DNA of 34,548 nucleotides from Rhypophila decipiens (lineage: Eukaryota; Ascomycota; Sordariomycetes; Sordariales; Naviculisporaceae). The position numbers were made by a program, and so were the translations under genes. The notes beneath the pieces are model-generated. The model did not search any database. It worked only from the letters and a program-made list of their open reading frames with translations, and was not told the origin of the DNA. The stretch spans positions 1-34,548 of the forward strand of contig MU858324.1 of assembly GCA_033297075.1 (NCBI GenBank), read 5' to 3'. This document shows positions 9,713 to 20,075 of this stretch, piece after piece. Position 1 is the stretch's first letter. The number at the start of each line of letters is the position of its first letter.

Positions 9713-10455
9713 TGTGAATGCTCTGATGGATGAGATTAGCAGCTTCTCAATAATAACTTCGTCGGGGTCCAAATTGAAGGAGCAAATAGAGACGCAAGGT
9801 AATGTCCTACCAAGCTGTGTCCAATCCCGGAGAGACCATGGCGGGTTCTAATAAGAAAAAGGAGGCCCATACACTCGACGCAAATGCTGCACATTCTTTC
9901 TTAGCAAGGAACTCGCACTGTGCCAGGGGCAACATCACACCCTTCCACCCCACGGACGTGGAGGCCAGAACATGCATTGATTAAATTTCGGACGCCATGT
10001 GGCGTTTTTATCTATCTGTTCTCGACCCCAATACCAGCGCAGAGCCTCAATACCAAGACATCGTAAAGGTGACTGTGCAAATGAAAGCTGGGCGGCTGAA
10101 GAGATGGTGCCGCCTTTGAGTGGGTGGTGTGTGGCAGAACGGAATGGACATGTCGGTTCCAACCTCTTTGGGCACTCAAACCCGGGAAATCACACTCTTC
10201 TTCCCTCTTCCGACGATCATATGAGTCCAGAAGCCAGCCTTTGCTGTGCTCGGATAGCAACACAACCACACCACTCAATAAGCGCTCAGTGAGGGACGCC
10301 CTGTTGATTCATGTCCTTTCTTGCCTTCCAACACCCCAACCTTGGCAAACAACCTGGAATCACAACCATCAGTACACATTCATTTGCCTCACCTTCACTC
10401 ATTTGCACGCAACCCTTCTTTACTCCAAAACAAGCCGGAATAATCAAAACCCACC
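9713..10455. promoter_or_regulatory. Divergent promoter region
   Basis: This 743-bp gap separates the minus-strand membrane protein gene from the plus-strand Hsp70-like gene, so both promoters must lie here. The 170 bases before the Hsp70-like ATG are C/A/T-rich and poor in G, typical of a fungal 5' leader. I found no convincing heat-shock element (alternating GAA/TTC triplets) and no TATA box. Confidence 0.5.
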
Positions 10456-12507
10456 ATGAACGCTGAACTCCCTGACATCGCGGTCGCGATCGACCTGGGG
10501 ACCACATATACAGGTAAGACTAGTATCTTGCCACCAAATTCCAATCATGACCAAATATCAACTCACTATCCCTCGTAGGAGTCGCATGGATGACACCCCG
10601 CACACCAATCCAAGTAATCAGCGACTGGCCAGGCAGCGGTGACCGCGGAGAGCGCAAAGTGCCCACCCAACTAATCTACCACGGCGACGGACAACTTTCC
10701 TCCTGGGGCTTCCAATGTGCCGACGACGACGACGGCACACCCGGCAAGACCCGGCGGGAATTCTTCAAGATCTTCATGGAAGCCGATACCCTTGCCAGCG
10801 CGCAAGAACAAGGCCTCTCCAGCGCGCCCTCCTCCATCTACGAAGCCCAGCGCTTCGTGACAGACTATTTGAGGCAGATATACGCCCACGTCAAGCTGAG
10901 TATCGAGACGGAGATTGGACGGCGACACATGGGTGGCTGGACGGGCATGAGCGTCGAGTTTGTCTTTAGCGTGCCGACTACGTGGACCAGTCTGAGCGTG
11001 ATTAATACCTTCAAGACGGTCATTCAGAATGCTGGGTTCGGGATGGAAGGGCCGCGGCATTCGTCCCAGGTTGATCTGACCGAGGCCGAGGCGGCTGCTG
11101 TGGCGACGCTCAAGACTAGCGCTGTGGCTTTCGAGATGGGTAGCTTGTTTCTTACTGTCGATGCCGGAGGGGGTACTACCGATCTGGCGCTGATGCAGGT
11201 CACCAGTTCGGATCAGACGATTCCCCAGATGTCGTCGTTGCATCCCGTCAGTGGAGTGGGTATCGGGGCGTCGGTGATTGATCGGCTGTTTTTGAGGCTG
11301 GTCACGGCGAGGGCAACGGCGTATCCTGATGTCGTGGCTACGGCGCTGCCTCCGGACTTTTTGATGCGCTTGACGAGGAGTCATCAGTTCAGGACGTTGA
11401 AGCACAAATTTGGCGAGCCGGCGTATATGCAGCCGGTTTTCCGCATTCCACTCGAGGGCGTGGCCCATGACTTTACGCATTTGGGGTTGGGGATCGAGAA
11501 TGGTCGGATGTTGTTTTCCATGTGAGTGTCGCCCCTGGGGCCCTGAACGAGTATCTGAGATGAAGGCTGGTTGGTTGACCACGATCAAACAGACAAGAGA
11601 TACAGTCTCTCTTTGACCCCCAGGTAGAAGGGATTGTCAAAAAGATCGTCGAAGAACTCGACTGGCTCAGAGACACTGGCAGGCCGCAACAAGTCCAGCA
11701 CATGGTCCTCTCTGGAGGTCTGGGGAGCTCGGCCTACGTACGTAACCAGCTCCAGCAAAGGTTTCTCAGCTACCCGCACCCTAACGCCAACCGTGTGGCC
11801 GTTATTCCGTGCAATGACCCACAACTGGTGGTCGTAAGGGGTCTACTTTACGACCGCCAGCAGAGGTGGAATACGGGCGGCACAACGTCCGTTCTTGCCG
11901 CGCGGGTGGCGAGAGCCAGCTACGGAGTAATCGTCCAAGAAGTGTATTCGCCGGCATTGCACTTTAACGAGGATCTCCAGCCTGACCCGTTTGACAAGGG
12001 CAAGAAATGGGCCGTCAACCAGATCCAGTGGCTTATCCGGAAGGGGGACGTCGTCAACCCCAATGCGCCGCTCGTCAAGTCTTTTGCCATCAGCTTGGCA
12101 GAGGGAGAGCTGACCAGAGCGTGGGACTCGAGGATCGTGATTTCACACAATGAGCCCACGTTTCTGCCTAGGAGTATGAAACAAGGTGGGTCATTCTTTT
12201 TTAGATATAACGCCGATATATTCGACTAACATGTGTTTTCACAGCTGGAGCAACCAAAATATGCGACCTTCGAAGCAACCTGGACGGTGTAAGACAGGAA
12301 CAACTTGTTCTCAAAAACAAGCGGGGGACCTGTTTCTCTAGAGGCCACAGGTTCTACATCTGCCAGTTTGATATCAGGGTCATTGTTGCGCCGGCAGACC
12401 TACGCTTCGAACTGTGGTTTGCGGGACAGAAATTCTCGGGCAACCACGAGCCGATATCCGTTACTTGGGATGCCGAGGGGACCAACGTGAAGGCCAAGAC
12501 TGGCTGA
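10456..12507 (+). CDS. Hsp70-like actin-fold ATPase (HSPA12-like)
   Basis: Four exons: 10456-10513, 10579-11521, 11593-12185 and 12245-12507, joining in frame to 618 residues. The ATG context is CCACCATGA. All three nucleotide-binding signatures of the Hsp70/actin fold are present: phosphate-1 AIDLGTTYTGVAW near residues 10-23 (split by intron 1), phosphate-2 TVDAGGGTTDLAL, and the adenosine loop MVLSGGLGSSAYVRNQL. The C-terminal part resembles the divergent HSPA12A/B-type proteins rather than a canonical substrate-binding domain with lid, and there is no EEVD tail, so standard chaperone action with Hsp40 is doubtful. Such genes are multicopy in filamentous fungi, often with unknown role. Coding-strand composition switches from C-rich to G-rich within exon 2. 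Confidence 0.9.
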
Positions 12508-13559
12508 GCCAGGTGGTGTATGATGGATTCTACTAGACTGTAACAGCATGTAATGGTGTTAAGAGTCGACCATGAATCGTGGCTCGGCTCGAGTACTGAG
12601 ATTTTGAGGATGCTCTTGTTCGCTGAAATTGTCGCCGCAGTCTAGTGTAGGCTGATGGTAATTATGGTAGTATTATGTATCATCCTCCGACGGGACGGCC
12701 ATTTAGGAGCATAAAATCAAGGCAGAGGACGGCCGATATCGGTGGGCGTGTAATACAAACATATCATATTGGTAATTCGGTGAAGAAACTGGTGGTCGTC
12801 TATGCAGCTGAATAGGGCGAACTGTGATCTAGTGCCGAGGGAAAGACTAGACTCGGCACAACCGGATCACTTTTCGGTAAAAGGATACCCTACTAGTATC
12901 CCGGATTCCTCATAGCTTTACACTAAGAATCCTATACGCGGTCCTTTTGTAAGACCCGAGGTGTATTGGCGGGCGCCAATGAGCAGCGTACCATCATACC
13001 AAGTCTGATTCCTTCCTTTCGCTTGAGGAATCTCATGTCTCCACTACCAAGAGCTAATACAGAAACCGCCAATATCATGACGGACAGGCGGCGATAGCCT
13101 CGTAAGCGAGTCGCTACCGCACGACATAGATCCTACACGGCCCATCGTGCCGCGACATCCACTGCATTCCAACATCATCGCAAACCATCACACAAAGATG
13201 GATGAAGACTGGGTCCACATCAGATTCTATACTGCGATATCAACAACCTGTTTCGTGACTGCTTCATCTGGTTGACCCCACCATGGAGGATTCGAGCCAA
13301 GACAACTTGTCACTTTCATCAATATTGGGTCGAAGAGTTTGGGAATACCCTCACTTGGCTGCGGTGGATACAGTCAAACCGGAGCCGGACCGCAAAGCCG
13401 TGTTCAACTAGGCAACAACATGGGGAAAGAGCACGCTTTCTGGATTCGGATTCCTGAACAGGAAGAGAATGGGCGGACGGTGGAGTGCAGCCATTGAGGC
13501 GAGTAGAGAGGATTGGCATCGTCGAGCGAGGGAAAACACCAACAGGCCATCCACAGAAA
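12508..13559. other. Gene-free spacer
   Basis: No coding region supported on either strand. It contains a short inverted repeat, GGATAC and GTATCC around seven bases (near 12882-12901). Otherwise nothing recognised. The far end carries the promoter of the cysteine-rich peptide gene. Confidence 0.5.
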
Positions 13560-13568
13560 TTTATAAAG
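13560..13568 (+). promoter_or_regulatory. TATA box of the cysteine-rich peptide gene
   Basis: TTTATAAAG lies 144 bp upstream of the ATG at 13712 and is followed by a C/T/A-rich leader. A canonical TATA element fits a strongly inducible secreted-protein gene. The transcription start site is not known. Confidence 0.5.
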
Positions 13569-13711
13569 AGCAGCAATCTTCCCCTGAGCTGTCAATGCTT
13601 TTTCACCATCAAGTCAGCAGTTCATTCCGAGCCTCTTCATTCCAGTCCAATTACCAGTTCTCCAAGCCCACTCACCTTCCAATTCCAAGAAACCCCAAAC
13701 AACCATTCAAG

Positions 13712-14079
13712 ATGAAGTTCGCCCAGATCGCTGCTCTCCTCTCCTTCTCCGGCCTCATCGCCGCTGCTCCCCAGCCCAGCACTGCCATCTCTGGCGACCT
13801 CCTCGAGGACCTCGCGAACCTCATCGACGAGTACAACCCGGCTGCTCCCATTGCCGATAGGGCCGTCGCCGGAGAAGCCCAGCTCCAGCGTCGTCGCTGC
13901 TGCTCCAAGGGCGAGTTTGCTGCCTGCATTTTCAGCGGGGCCATCAACCCCATGTGCCGGAACGTTCCCGATTGCCCCTATACCCGCAACTGCCGTAAGT
14001 CCTCCGATCTACGGGTCTCCTAGAATGACTGTTGCTAACTCGGTACCAAGTCCAAATCTGCGGTGGTGTTACCTGCTAA
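13712..14079 (+). CDS. Small secreted cysteine-rich peptide precursor
   Basis: Two exons, 13712-13994 and 14051-14079. The 56-nt intron has donor GTAAGT, branch GCTAAC and acceptor AAG. The product is 103 residues: a signal peptide (about 1-20, MKFAQIAALLSFSGLIAAAP), an acidic propeptide, then Arg60-Arg61-Arg62, a likely Kex2 site. The predicted mature part is about 41 residues starting with a CC pair, with eight cysteines at 63, 64, 72, 82, 88, 94, 98 and 103, enough for four disulfides. This is the layout of secreted fungal effectors, antimicrobial peptides and defensin-like peptides. I do not recognise a named family. Intron 1 falls between Cys94 and Cys98, so without splicing the last two cysteines would be lost. 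Activity and target are unknown. Confidence 0.85.
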
Positions 14080-14707
14080 ATATGCCCTGGTACCTTGTTC
14101 CTCTGGGAACATCGCCTGACATGTGTAAGTTTTCATCTTTGTGCCCTTGGATCATATTACTATTGGCTAATATGGCACTATCAAAGTAAAATATCGGTCA
14201 CCAAATCCTTGACCCATTCACTCGACCATTTCCTATCTCATGGAATCAGTTCACATTTTTGTGGGGGTGGCTGGAGACACACATCAAAAGCGGTTCTTGA
14301 AAGTGTTGCAAGTCAGATCGGGATGCTATTTGTTCAATAACGTAGCTCACAGAGACATGACTTGCTAGATAGCTACAATTCGGTTCCCTTGTCGGTTCCG
14401 CGAAACTACCATACTCCTCTGGTGACTTCCAAGTTCCCGGCCCGGGTAGTTTTATTCCTGGTCAAGATGCCGGAACCAGTAACAACCGTGCAATGACCAG
14501 AACATACTCGTATAGCAACCAAATAATGAGACAGTTACAACTTACGGCAATACGTTTTGCTTTATTCGTCAAAACCCATCTCTCGTACACCCGCAAAGTC
14601 TGACAATGTAACGAGTTCTTTGTCTCGCTCCCGGCTTGCAACATCGGGCTTCCAATGATTTCCTTGACAGCTGGCTTGCAACATTTACCGCTGATCGAAC
14701 AATTCGG
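14080..14707. other. Spacer and promoter of the permease gene
   Basis: No gene supported. An AT-rich stretch with no recognised repeat. Its right end leads into the permease TATA box. Confidence 0.5.
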
Positions 14708-14714
14708 TATAAAA
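14708..14714 (+). promoter_or_regulatory. TATA box of the MFS permease gene
   Basis: TATAAAA stands 72 bp upstream of the chosen permease ATG at 14786. The spacing supports that start over the longer open frame beginning further upstream. Confidence 0.5.
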
Positions 14715-14785
14715 CCTGGCTCATCACATAAAAGGCCACTTATTTCCACATTCATTCTCCCGCAGAATGTGGTAAATCGACTAAA

Positions 14786-16885
14786 ATGGACTTTGGTTGG
14801 GGTCAGTCGCTATCTAAAAGTACATTCCGCGGCTAGCATTTCTCATCCACTTACAGGTACCGAAGATAACGATCCAGCGAGCCATCCCGGTTCCCCACAC
14901 CGTCCCCGAAAGTTGTTCTCCCGTGCCGATCATTTCATCATTACTCGGGACGGACCCACCGGGAGAAGGCGAATGGAAGTCTTCTCGAAACAGGGATACA
15001 CTGTCCTGAAATTCTCGGGACCCGCCACCGCTGGTTTTTTGTCCAATTCGTTCCAGTCAGTCTGGACTCTGGACGATATCAACAAGCCAACGACAACCTT
15101 CCATGAAACAGATGGGATGGGATCAGTTACGTTAACAAGATTGCACGAATACTTTGTGACGGCCGGCTATCACCGGCCCGGCGAGCGCAAACTCGTGCAG
15201 AAACTCGACTTTTTCATCCTCTCCTTTTGTTGTTTGAGTTATTTCCTCGCTTATGTAAGTCATCCCATGTCTTCCTGCCCCTTTTCCGGCTTTGTTTACT
15301 TACTCCTGATGCATAGCTCGACCGATCAAACTTATCTAATGCCTACGTCTCAGGCATGAAGGAAGACCTCAACTTTCAAGGCGACCAACTGAACCAAATC
15401 AACACTTGCTTCACGATCGGCTATGTCATCGGGCAAATCCCCTCCAACCTCTCGCTGCACTACATCAAGCCGCGGTATTTCTTCCCCAGCATGATGATCA
15501 TCTGGGCGGGTCTGACGATGGTCACCGCTGCAACGCACTCGCCGACCTCCATCATGGTCATCCGGTTTTTCTTGGGCATCGCCGAGTCCACCACCTTCGT
15601 AGGAAGCCACTACATCCTCGGATCATGGTACACCGAGCGAGAACTTGGCAAACGCAGCGGCATCTTCACCGCCTCTGGTCTGGCAGGGACCATGATAGGC
15701 GGCTTCATCCAGAGTGGGATCCATTCCGGTATGGACGGACTGAACGGCCTGCAAGGATGGCGATGGTTGTTCATCATCGATGGCATCATCACCCTGCCCG
15801 TTGCCATTTACGGGCTCCTCCTCTTCCCCGACACTCCAGCCACTACCACCGCCTTCTATCTTAGTCTGACAGAGAGAGAGATGGCCCTGTCGCGGGTGTC
15901 TCTCTTGGAGCAACCCCAGACCTCAGAGTCAGATGCAATCACCACGGCCTCGAATCTCGAACCCAAACTCAACTCAAACCCCGAAGCAACCGTGGCACCC
16001 CAGAAACACCAAAAGACCTTTACCCTCTCCTTCGCCAAACGCGTCCTTTGCTCCCAAGAATGGTGGGGCTTTGTCATCCTCTGGATCATAGCAGGCGAGA
16101 CAGAGTCCTTCTCCTCCAACGCCCTGCTAGCCCTGTACATGAAAGCCTCATCCCCTGTATCTGACGCAGGTGAAAGCGACCCCAAACCAAGATACACAAT
16201 CTCGCAGCTAAACAACTACCCCTCCGGCGTAGCAGCAGTGGGCATAGCATCTACCCTCTTCTGGGCAACCTTGACCGACCTGTTAGGCGGCAAACGGTAC
16301 CTAGTAGGCTACTTCATCGCCATAACCGGTGTCATAACCTCGGCCATGATTCTCTCTGTATCCCAGGGCATGGTTAGCGGGCCGGGCGGCGACTTGTTCG
16401 GGCCAAAAGAAAGAGCCGTCGTGTTCGGGGCGTACTACTGGGCCGGAGCAGTCTACGCATGCCAGGCCACCTTCTTCGCGTGGGCGAATGATGTCATGCG
16501 TGATCCAAAGTATTATGACCCTGTTTTTCGAAGTGTAGTACTGGCTGGGATGAATATGGGGAGCAATGCCGTCAATGCGTGGTGGAGCATTGTGTTCTAT
16601 GGGGCGAGTATGGCGCCTTGGTTTACGGTGAGTTCTGCCACTTCTAGGGATTGTCTGGGGTGCATGTTTGACCTTACTGACACTGATGTCATTCAGCGCG
16701 GCATGTATGCAATGATAGCGACGTCGATTGCGCTGGGCATTTGGACGGCTGGTCTGTCCTATGTTACGACTCGAACTGCAAGGGAGAGGAAGAAGGAAAG
16801 GGACAACACACTGGAGGCATGTTGTGTAGCGAACGGAATATCCAAAGCGAGAGAAGGCAAAGATAAGAGAGCAGAAGATGGCTGA
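14786..16885 (+). CDS. MFS permease, Dal5/Liz1-type anion:cation symporter family
   Basis: Four exons: 14786-14801, 14857-15254, 15317-16627 and 16697-16885 (637 residues). Intron 1 (donor GTCAGT, acceptor TTACAG) is chosen because it joins ATG-GACTTTGGTTGG to the downstream frame in phase. Introns 2 and 3 use GTAAGT and GTGAGT. Splicing intron 2 at CATAG restores the family block LDRSNLSNAYVSGMKEDL at the first helix pair; intron 3 removal joins PWFT to RGMYAM. Further family marks are SWYTERELGKRSGIF, QGWRWLFIIDGIITLP and SNAVNAWWS. Relatives in fungi carry allantoate, pantothenate, biotin, nicotinate or related carboxylates at the plasma membrane; the substrate here is undetermined. About 12 membrane helices are expected, after a long hydrophilic N-terminus (about 130 residues). 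Confidence 0.88.
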
Positions 16886-17172
16886 TTCTCGAAAGACCAA
16901 TATTGATCTTGGCTAGGAATCGGCAAGATGTGAAAAACCAGCCTGCTCCGTCTCAGTCCGTGGCGAACGCTGGCAGTTATGCGTCTTGCCCCAAATCGAA
17001 AGAAATCAGCGTTCCCAAAGAGCACCACCGTAATGAAATTCTCCTCTCATTCAGTCAAGTGTACCCCAATCATCTTCTGTCTCTGCCAAACCATCGTCCC
17101 AGATCTGTTAGATGCGTGATACGGTGGAGTTCTTTCGACCGGGTGGAAGTGGCGGGGGTCCCGAGAAGCGCA

Positions 17173-17500
17173 TTACTTTTGATCCTGTAAACATCATCGT
17201 TAGAAATACTGTATGTCCATGGAGAAGGGCAGTTATATCGCATTCCATCTACAAGACTTACGCCGCTTGTGGTGTTGGTACCGGAGCCGCCGCAGCAAGA
17301 GCCTGAGCCCGAGCAAGAGCAGCCTTCGGAACAGTTGCCGGAGCAATTACCTGGGCAGTTCGCACTATTGACAGTGGTCGCATGAGCAGTCAGCCTACTA
17401 GTCAACCTTGTTGCACCCTAAAGGTAGCAGTAGAGAACCGCCAAGAGCAGCAGAGACACCCATCTGCAGTGAGATGTGGGGGAGTTACATACCACGGCAT
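17173..17500 (-). CDS. Metallothionein-like protein (40 residues, three exons)
   Basis: Exons on the minus strand: 17493-17500 (8 nt), 17262-17364 (103 nt) and 17173-17184 (12 nt). Introns have donors GTATGT and GTAAGT, acceptors AATAG and TTACAG, and branches GCTGAC and TCTAAC. Joined, they give 40 residues beginning MPCANCPGNCSGNCSEGC, rich in Gly and Ser, with eight cysteines at 3, 6, 10, 14, 18, 20, 26 and 27, and ending GDQK. There are no aromatic or bulky hydrophobic residues in the cysteine part. This is the composition of fungal copper/cadmium-binding metallothioneins, which buffer metals in the cytosol. The ATG has A at -3. The cysteine spacing (CxxC, CxxxC, CxC, CC) is not identical to the short Neurospora-type molecule. 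The splice model is my reconstruction, and exon 2 also has a second open frame, so transcript evidence would settle it. A ZIP transporter gene lies 2.6 kb away. Confidence 0.75.
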
Positions 17501-18810
17501 CTTGATTGTTGACTTCGTGAATGGCCGGGAATGTGGAGGTTTGTTTGATTGATCAAGTGTGCGATTTGAGTTGGATGTTAGGCAGCAGTGTGTCGGACTC
17601 CTTGAATGTGGTGTGTTGGTGGTGATGATTTTAGTGTTTGGATGTGGCTGGACGAAGAGAGCAGTTGTAAGATTTAAGAAGAGATCCGGCCCCGGCCATC
17701 CACCGGTCCGGGGATCTCCGACCTTCTCGAAGAAATCATGTGGCTCTTATCTGAACTTTGGTAACCGGGGAAGGAACATCACCCACTAGTTACTGAACAT
17801 GTAATGACCAACCCCGCTACTGACTTTTGTTGGGAAGCCACGTCACAAGACCAGGCGGGAGGCAGAGATCCGATGGCTTCCCGTGATAAGCTGCCCGAGG
17901 TTCTCGTTCCATGAGATTGGGTGTTCTGAATGAAGGAATCACTGCTTCGAGCCTGTATGGTGCAAACAGCGGTTGAACGATACCTCTCTCGCCGGCAAAT
18001 ATCGTCCGGACGCGTCGGCTCATTCAACATCATCAAGGCGTGACCGAAATATCAAGGGCTTACGAAGCAGAAGGTAGCGCAACTAACCGACGCTCCTCCA
18101 CCGAGACAGAAATATGAGAAAATAGTGTGAGCGGTTCTTCTCCACTATACAAAGGCAAAAAGCACTCAAAGGCTTATCATAGGGGTCGTCTTCGGAGGGC
18201 CCTGAACTTTATGCTACTTTGACTAATTTCTCCTTCCGATCTCTCCTTCCTTATCGCAACATTCGTGAGCGATTATACGCTGTAGGAATAATTCGGGCGA
18301 ACCCGCTATGGCTGTAAGTTGAAGGTACTTTTGTGTATTTGGTTGAGAGGTACGATCCCGTGTTCTTTTCTTCTAGAAGTTCCGTTGTTGTACTATTGGT
18401 CACACGTTTCCCGGAATTGCCCCAGTCACACTCATCACTTGTCCAATTACACAGCTCTCAAGATAATTGCTCTTTGTTACTGGGCAAGATTTCTCTCCTC
18501 GAACATCGATCACTGCAAGCGATCCTGTGGGGGCCAATAGGACGTCACTGCTGCCAAGCCTGGCTGTGTGGTGCCGAGACCGTGGCGTAGCATCGCTCCC
18601 GATCCCGTGTGCGGTCAAAAAGAGGGGCATACCCGGAATCCCAGACGCTGGTGCGATTCACTCTTGTGACACATCCATTCTTTTCACCGTCTACACACGT
18701 GAATCTGTTTTCCTTTGACGTGTGCGCTGTTTTTCACTTGTTTAATATATCCTGCTCGTTTCCTTTCCCCCGGTAAACAAGTTTCTTTTATTTGACAACC
18801 ACAAGCAAGA
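17501..18810. promoter_or_regulatory. Divergent intergenic region (metallothionein and PPxY gene promoters)
   Basis: 1.3 kb with no supported gene between a minus-strand and a plus-strand gene, so it holds both promoters. About 190 bp upstream of the metallothionein ATG is a GC-rich imperfect palindrome (17684-17717) starting GATCCGGCCCCGG and ending CCGGTCCGGGGATC. It has several CGG/CCG triplets of the type recognised by Zn2Cys6 regulators. No perfect copper- or zinc-response element was recognised. Confidence 0.5.
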
Positions 18811-19663
18811 ATGGGGTCACCGCCGAGCTACGAAGAGGCCAGTGCCGGAGATGCCGGCTTTTCCGGGCCGAGCTCGTCGGCTCCGACAGACCTCCCACCT
18901 GCCTACCACGAACAACGCTACGATCCCGACGAGATAATGCAACCCACTATCTACGTTCTTGCTGACGACCATATCTTTGCTGAGTCGCGTTCGGGATCTC
19001 CCCGTTATCGTCTTTCCAGAGTCATCCATGCCCAAGGGAAAGCCACGAGCACCATTGAACTTTCACGAGTCGATAAGCGCATTCGTGAGCTCTCGGATGG
19101 GACCCCCAACGTGACCACAAGAGAAAGGCATATCTACAATATGCATTACTTGACGCACTTCCGGGAAGCCTTGCAGTGCGAAGTGAAGTCAGTGGCAGCC
19201 AGAGGCATTGGTCGAGTCTTGGTCCAGAAGAGCCCGTTTCCCTACTCGGGGTACAGGGCAATCAAAGTCCCCGTGGAATTGGAGAGCACACCCGAGAAAC
19301 TGGACAAGAGCACCTACATGTACGCAATCAAGGAGAAGAAGGACATGTTTGAGTGGTGCGGTGCCGATGGCAAGGTGGTCGCGACCGAGGTCTGCCGCGA
19401 TGGTGAACGGATGCTGCTGGTGGCGGTTCCGTTGACAAGGCGTCACTTGGATGGGTTGATTGCCTTGTGGTGTCTCTGGATGTGGTATAACCATGTCAAA
19501 GATATCAAAGACCCGTCCATGTCCGGCTGGGCAGATGGTAAGTTTTGTGTTCCTTCACCTGGGCCATTTTAGAAGGAAGGCACGAGCTCTAACCACTTCT
19601 ACAGTCAAGAGGATCATGCATCGGTCTCGGGAAACAAACACGGGCATCACTCGATTGTACTAA
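18811..19663 (+). CDS. PPxY-motif protein of unknown function
   Basis: Exons 18811-19537 and 19605-19663 (261 residues). The intron has donor GTAAGT and branch CTAAC. The disordered N-terminus carries two WW-domain ligands, PPSY at residues 4-7 and PPAY at 29-32. A folded part follows, from about residue 45 (IYVLADDHIFAES, YRLSRVIH), resembling the beta-rich LURP/tubby-like proteins common in fungi. A helix with WCLWMWYNHV lies near 225-235. WW ligands usually recruit Rsp5/Nedd4-type ubiquitin ligases, so an adaptor role for membrane-protein turnover is a reasonable inference. The gene ends 413 bp before a ZIP transporter start on the same strand. I do not recognise a named gene. Confidence 0.8.
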
Positions 19664-20075
19664 CGTGTTGTGGAAGGGGCTTGCCGGTCCTCTCTTCTTT
19701 CCATTCGGGATTGACCATCAAGGTTCTCGGCCTCCAAGGTCCTCACCACAACGCCACGAGTTGGCTGACAGCTACATTTCTGGTGCTTGCCGCTGTTGCT
19801 GCCTCCAGCATCATCCAAGTGCACACCTCCGCGTTAACCACGCAGCTGCTTCCTCCGGCGTCCCGGTTTTCGTTTCAGAGAATGAACACCCATCTCGGCC
19901 CCGAGTTCCTCATGCCTTTTCTACCCTTGTTCAATACCCCTACGACACGCCATGACAAGACCCCGATCATTGCGCCGATGGATTTTCAGTCTTTCGCCAT
20001 TCCTTTTTCTCCATCACCCCGTTAGTGCTCCAACCTATACCCTATTTTCTTTCCTGCGCGGCCGACCTGGCAGCC

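Noticed and set aside
9773..10455. Heat-shock elements before the Hsp70-like gene
   Set aside because: I looked for alternating GAA/TTC triplets and found no array of three or more in proper spacing.
10671..11588. 305-codon open frame antisense to the Hsp70-like gene
   Set aside because: No domain, Arg/His-rich; the opposite strand carries all Hsp70 signatures and in-phase introns.
17070..17405. 111-codon minus-strand open frame over the metallothionein exons
   Set aside because: It reads through two canonical introns. Only the spliced model gives a short Cys-rich protein with a proper start and stop.
19681..20025. Plus-strand open frame between the PPxY and ZIP genes with a membrane-like segment
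   Set aside because: No ATG start at its beginning, no domain, and it lies where the ZIP leader is expected. Most likely untranslated sequence.
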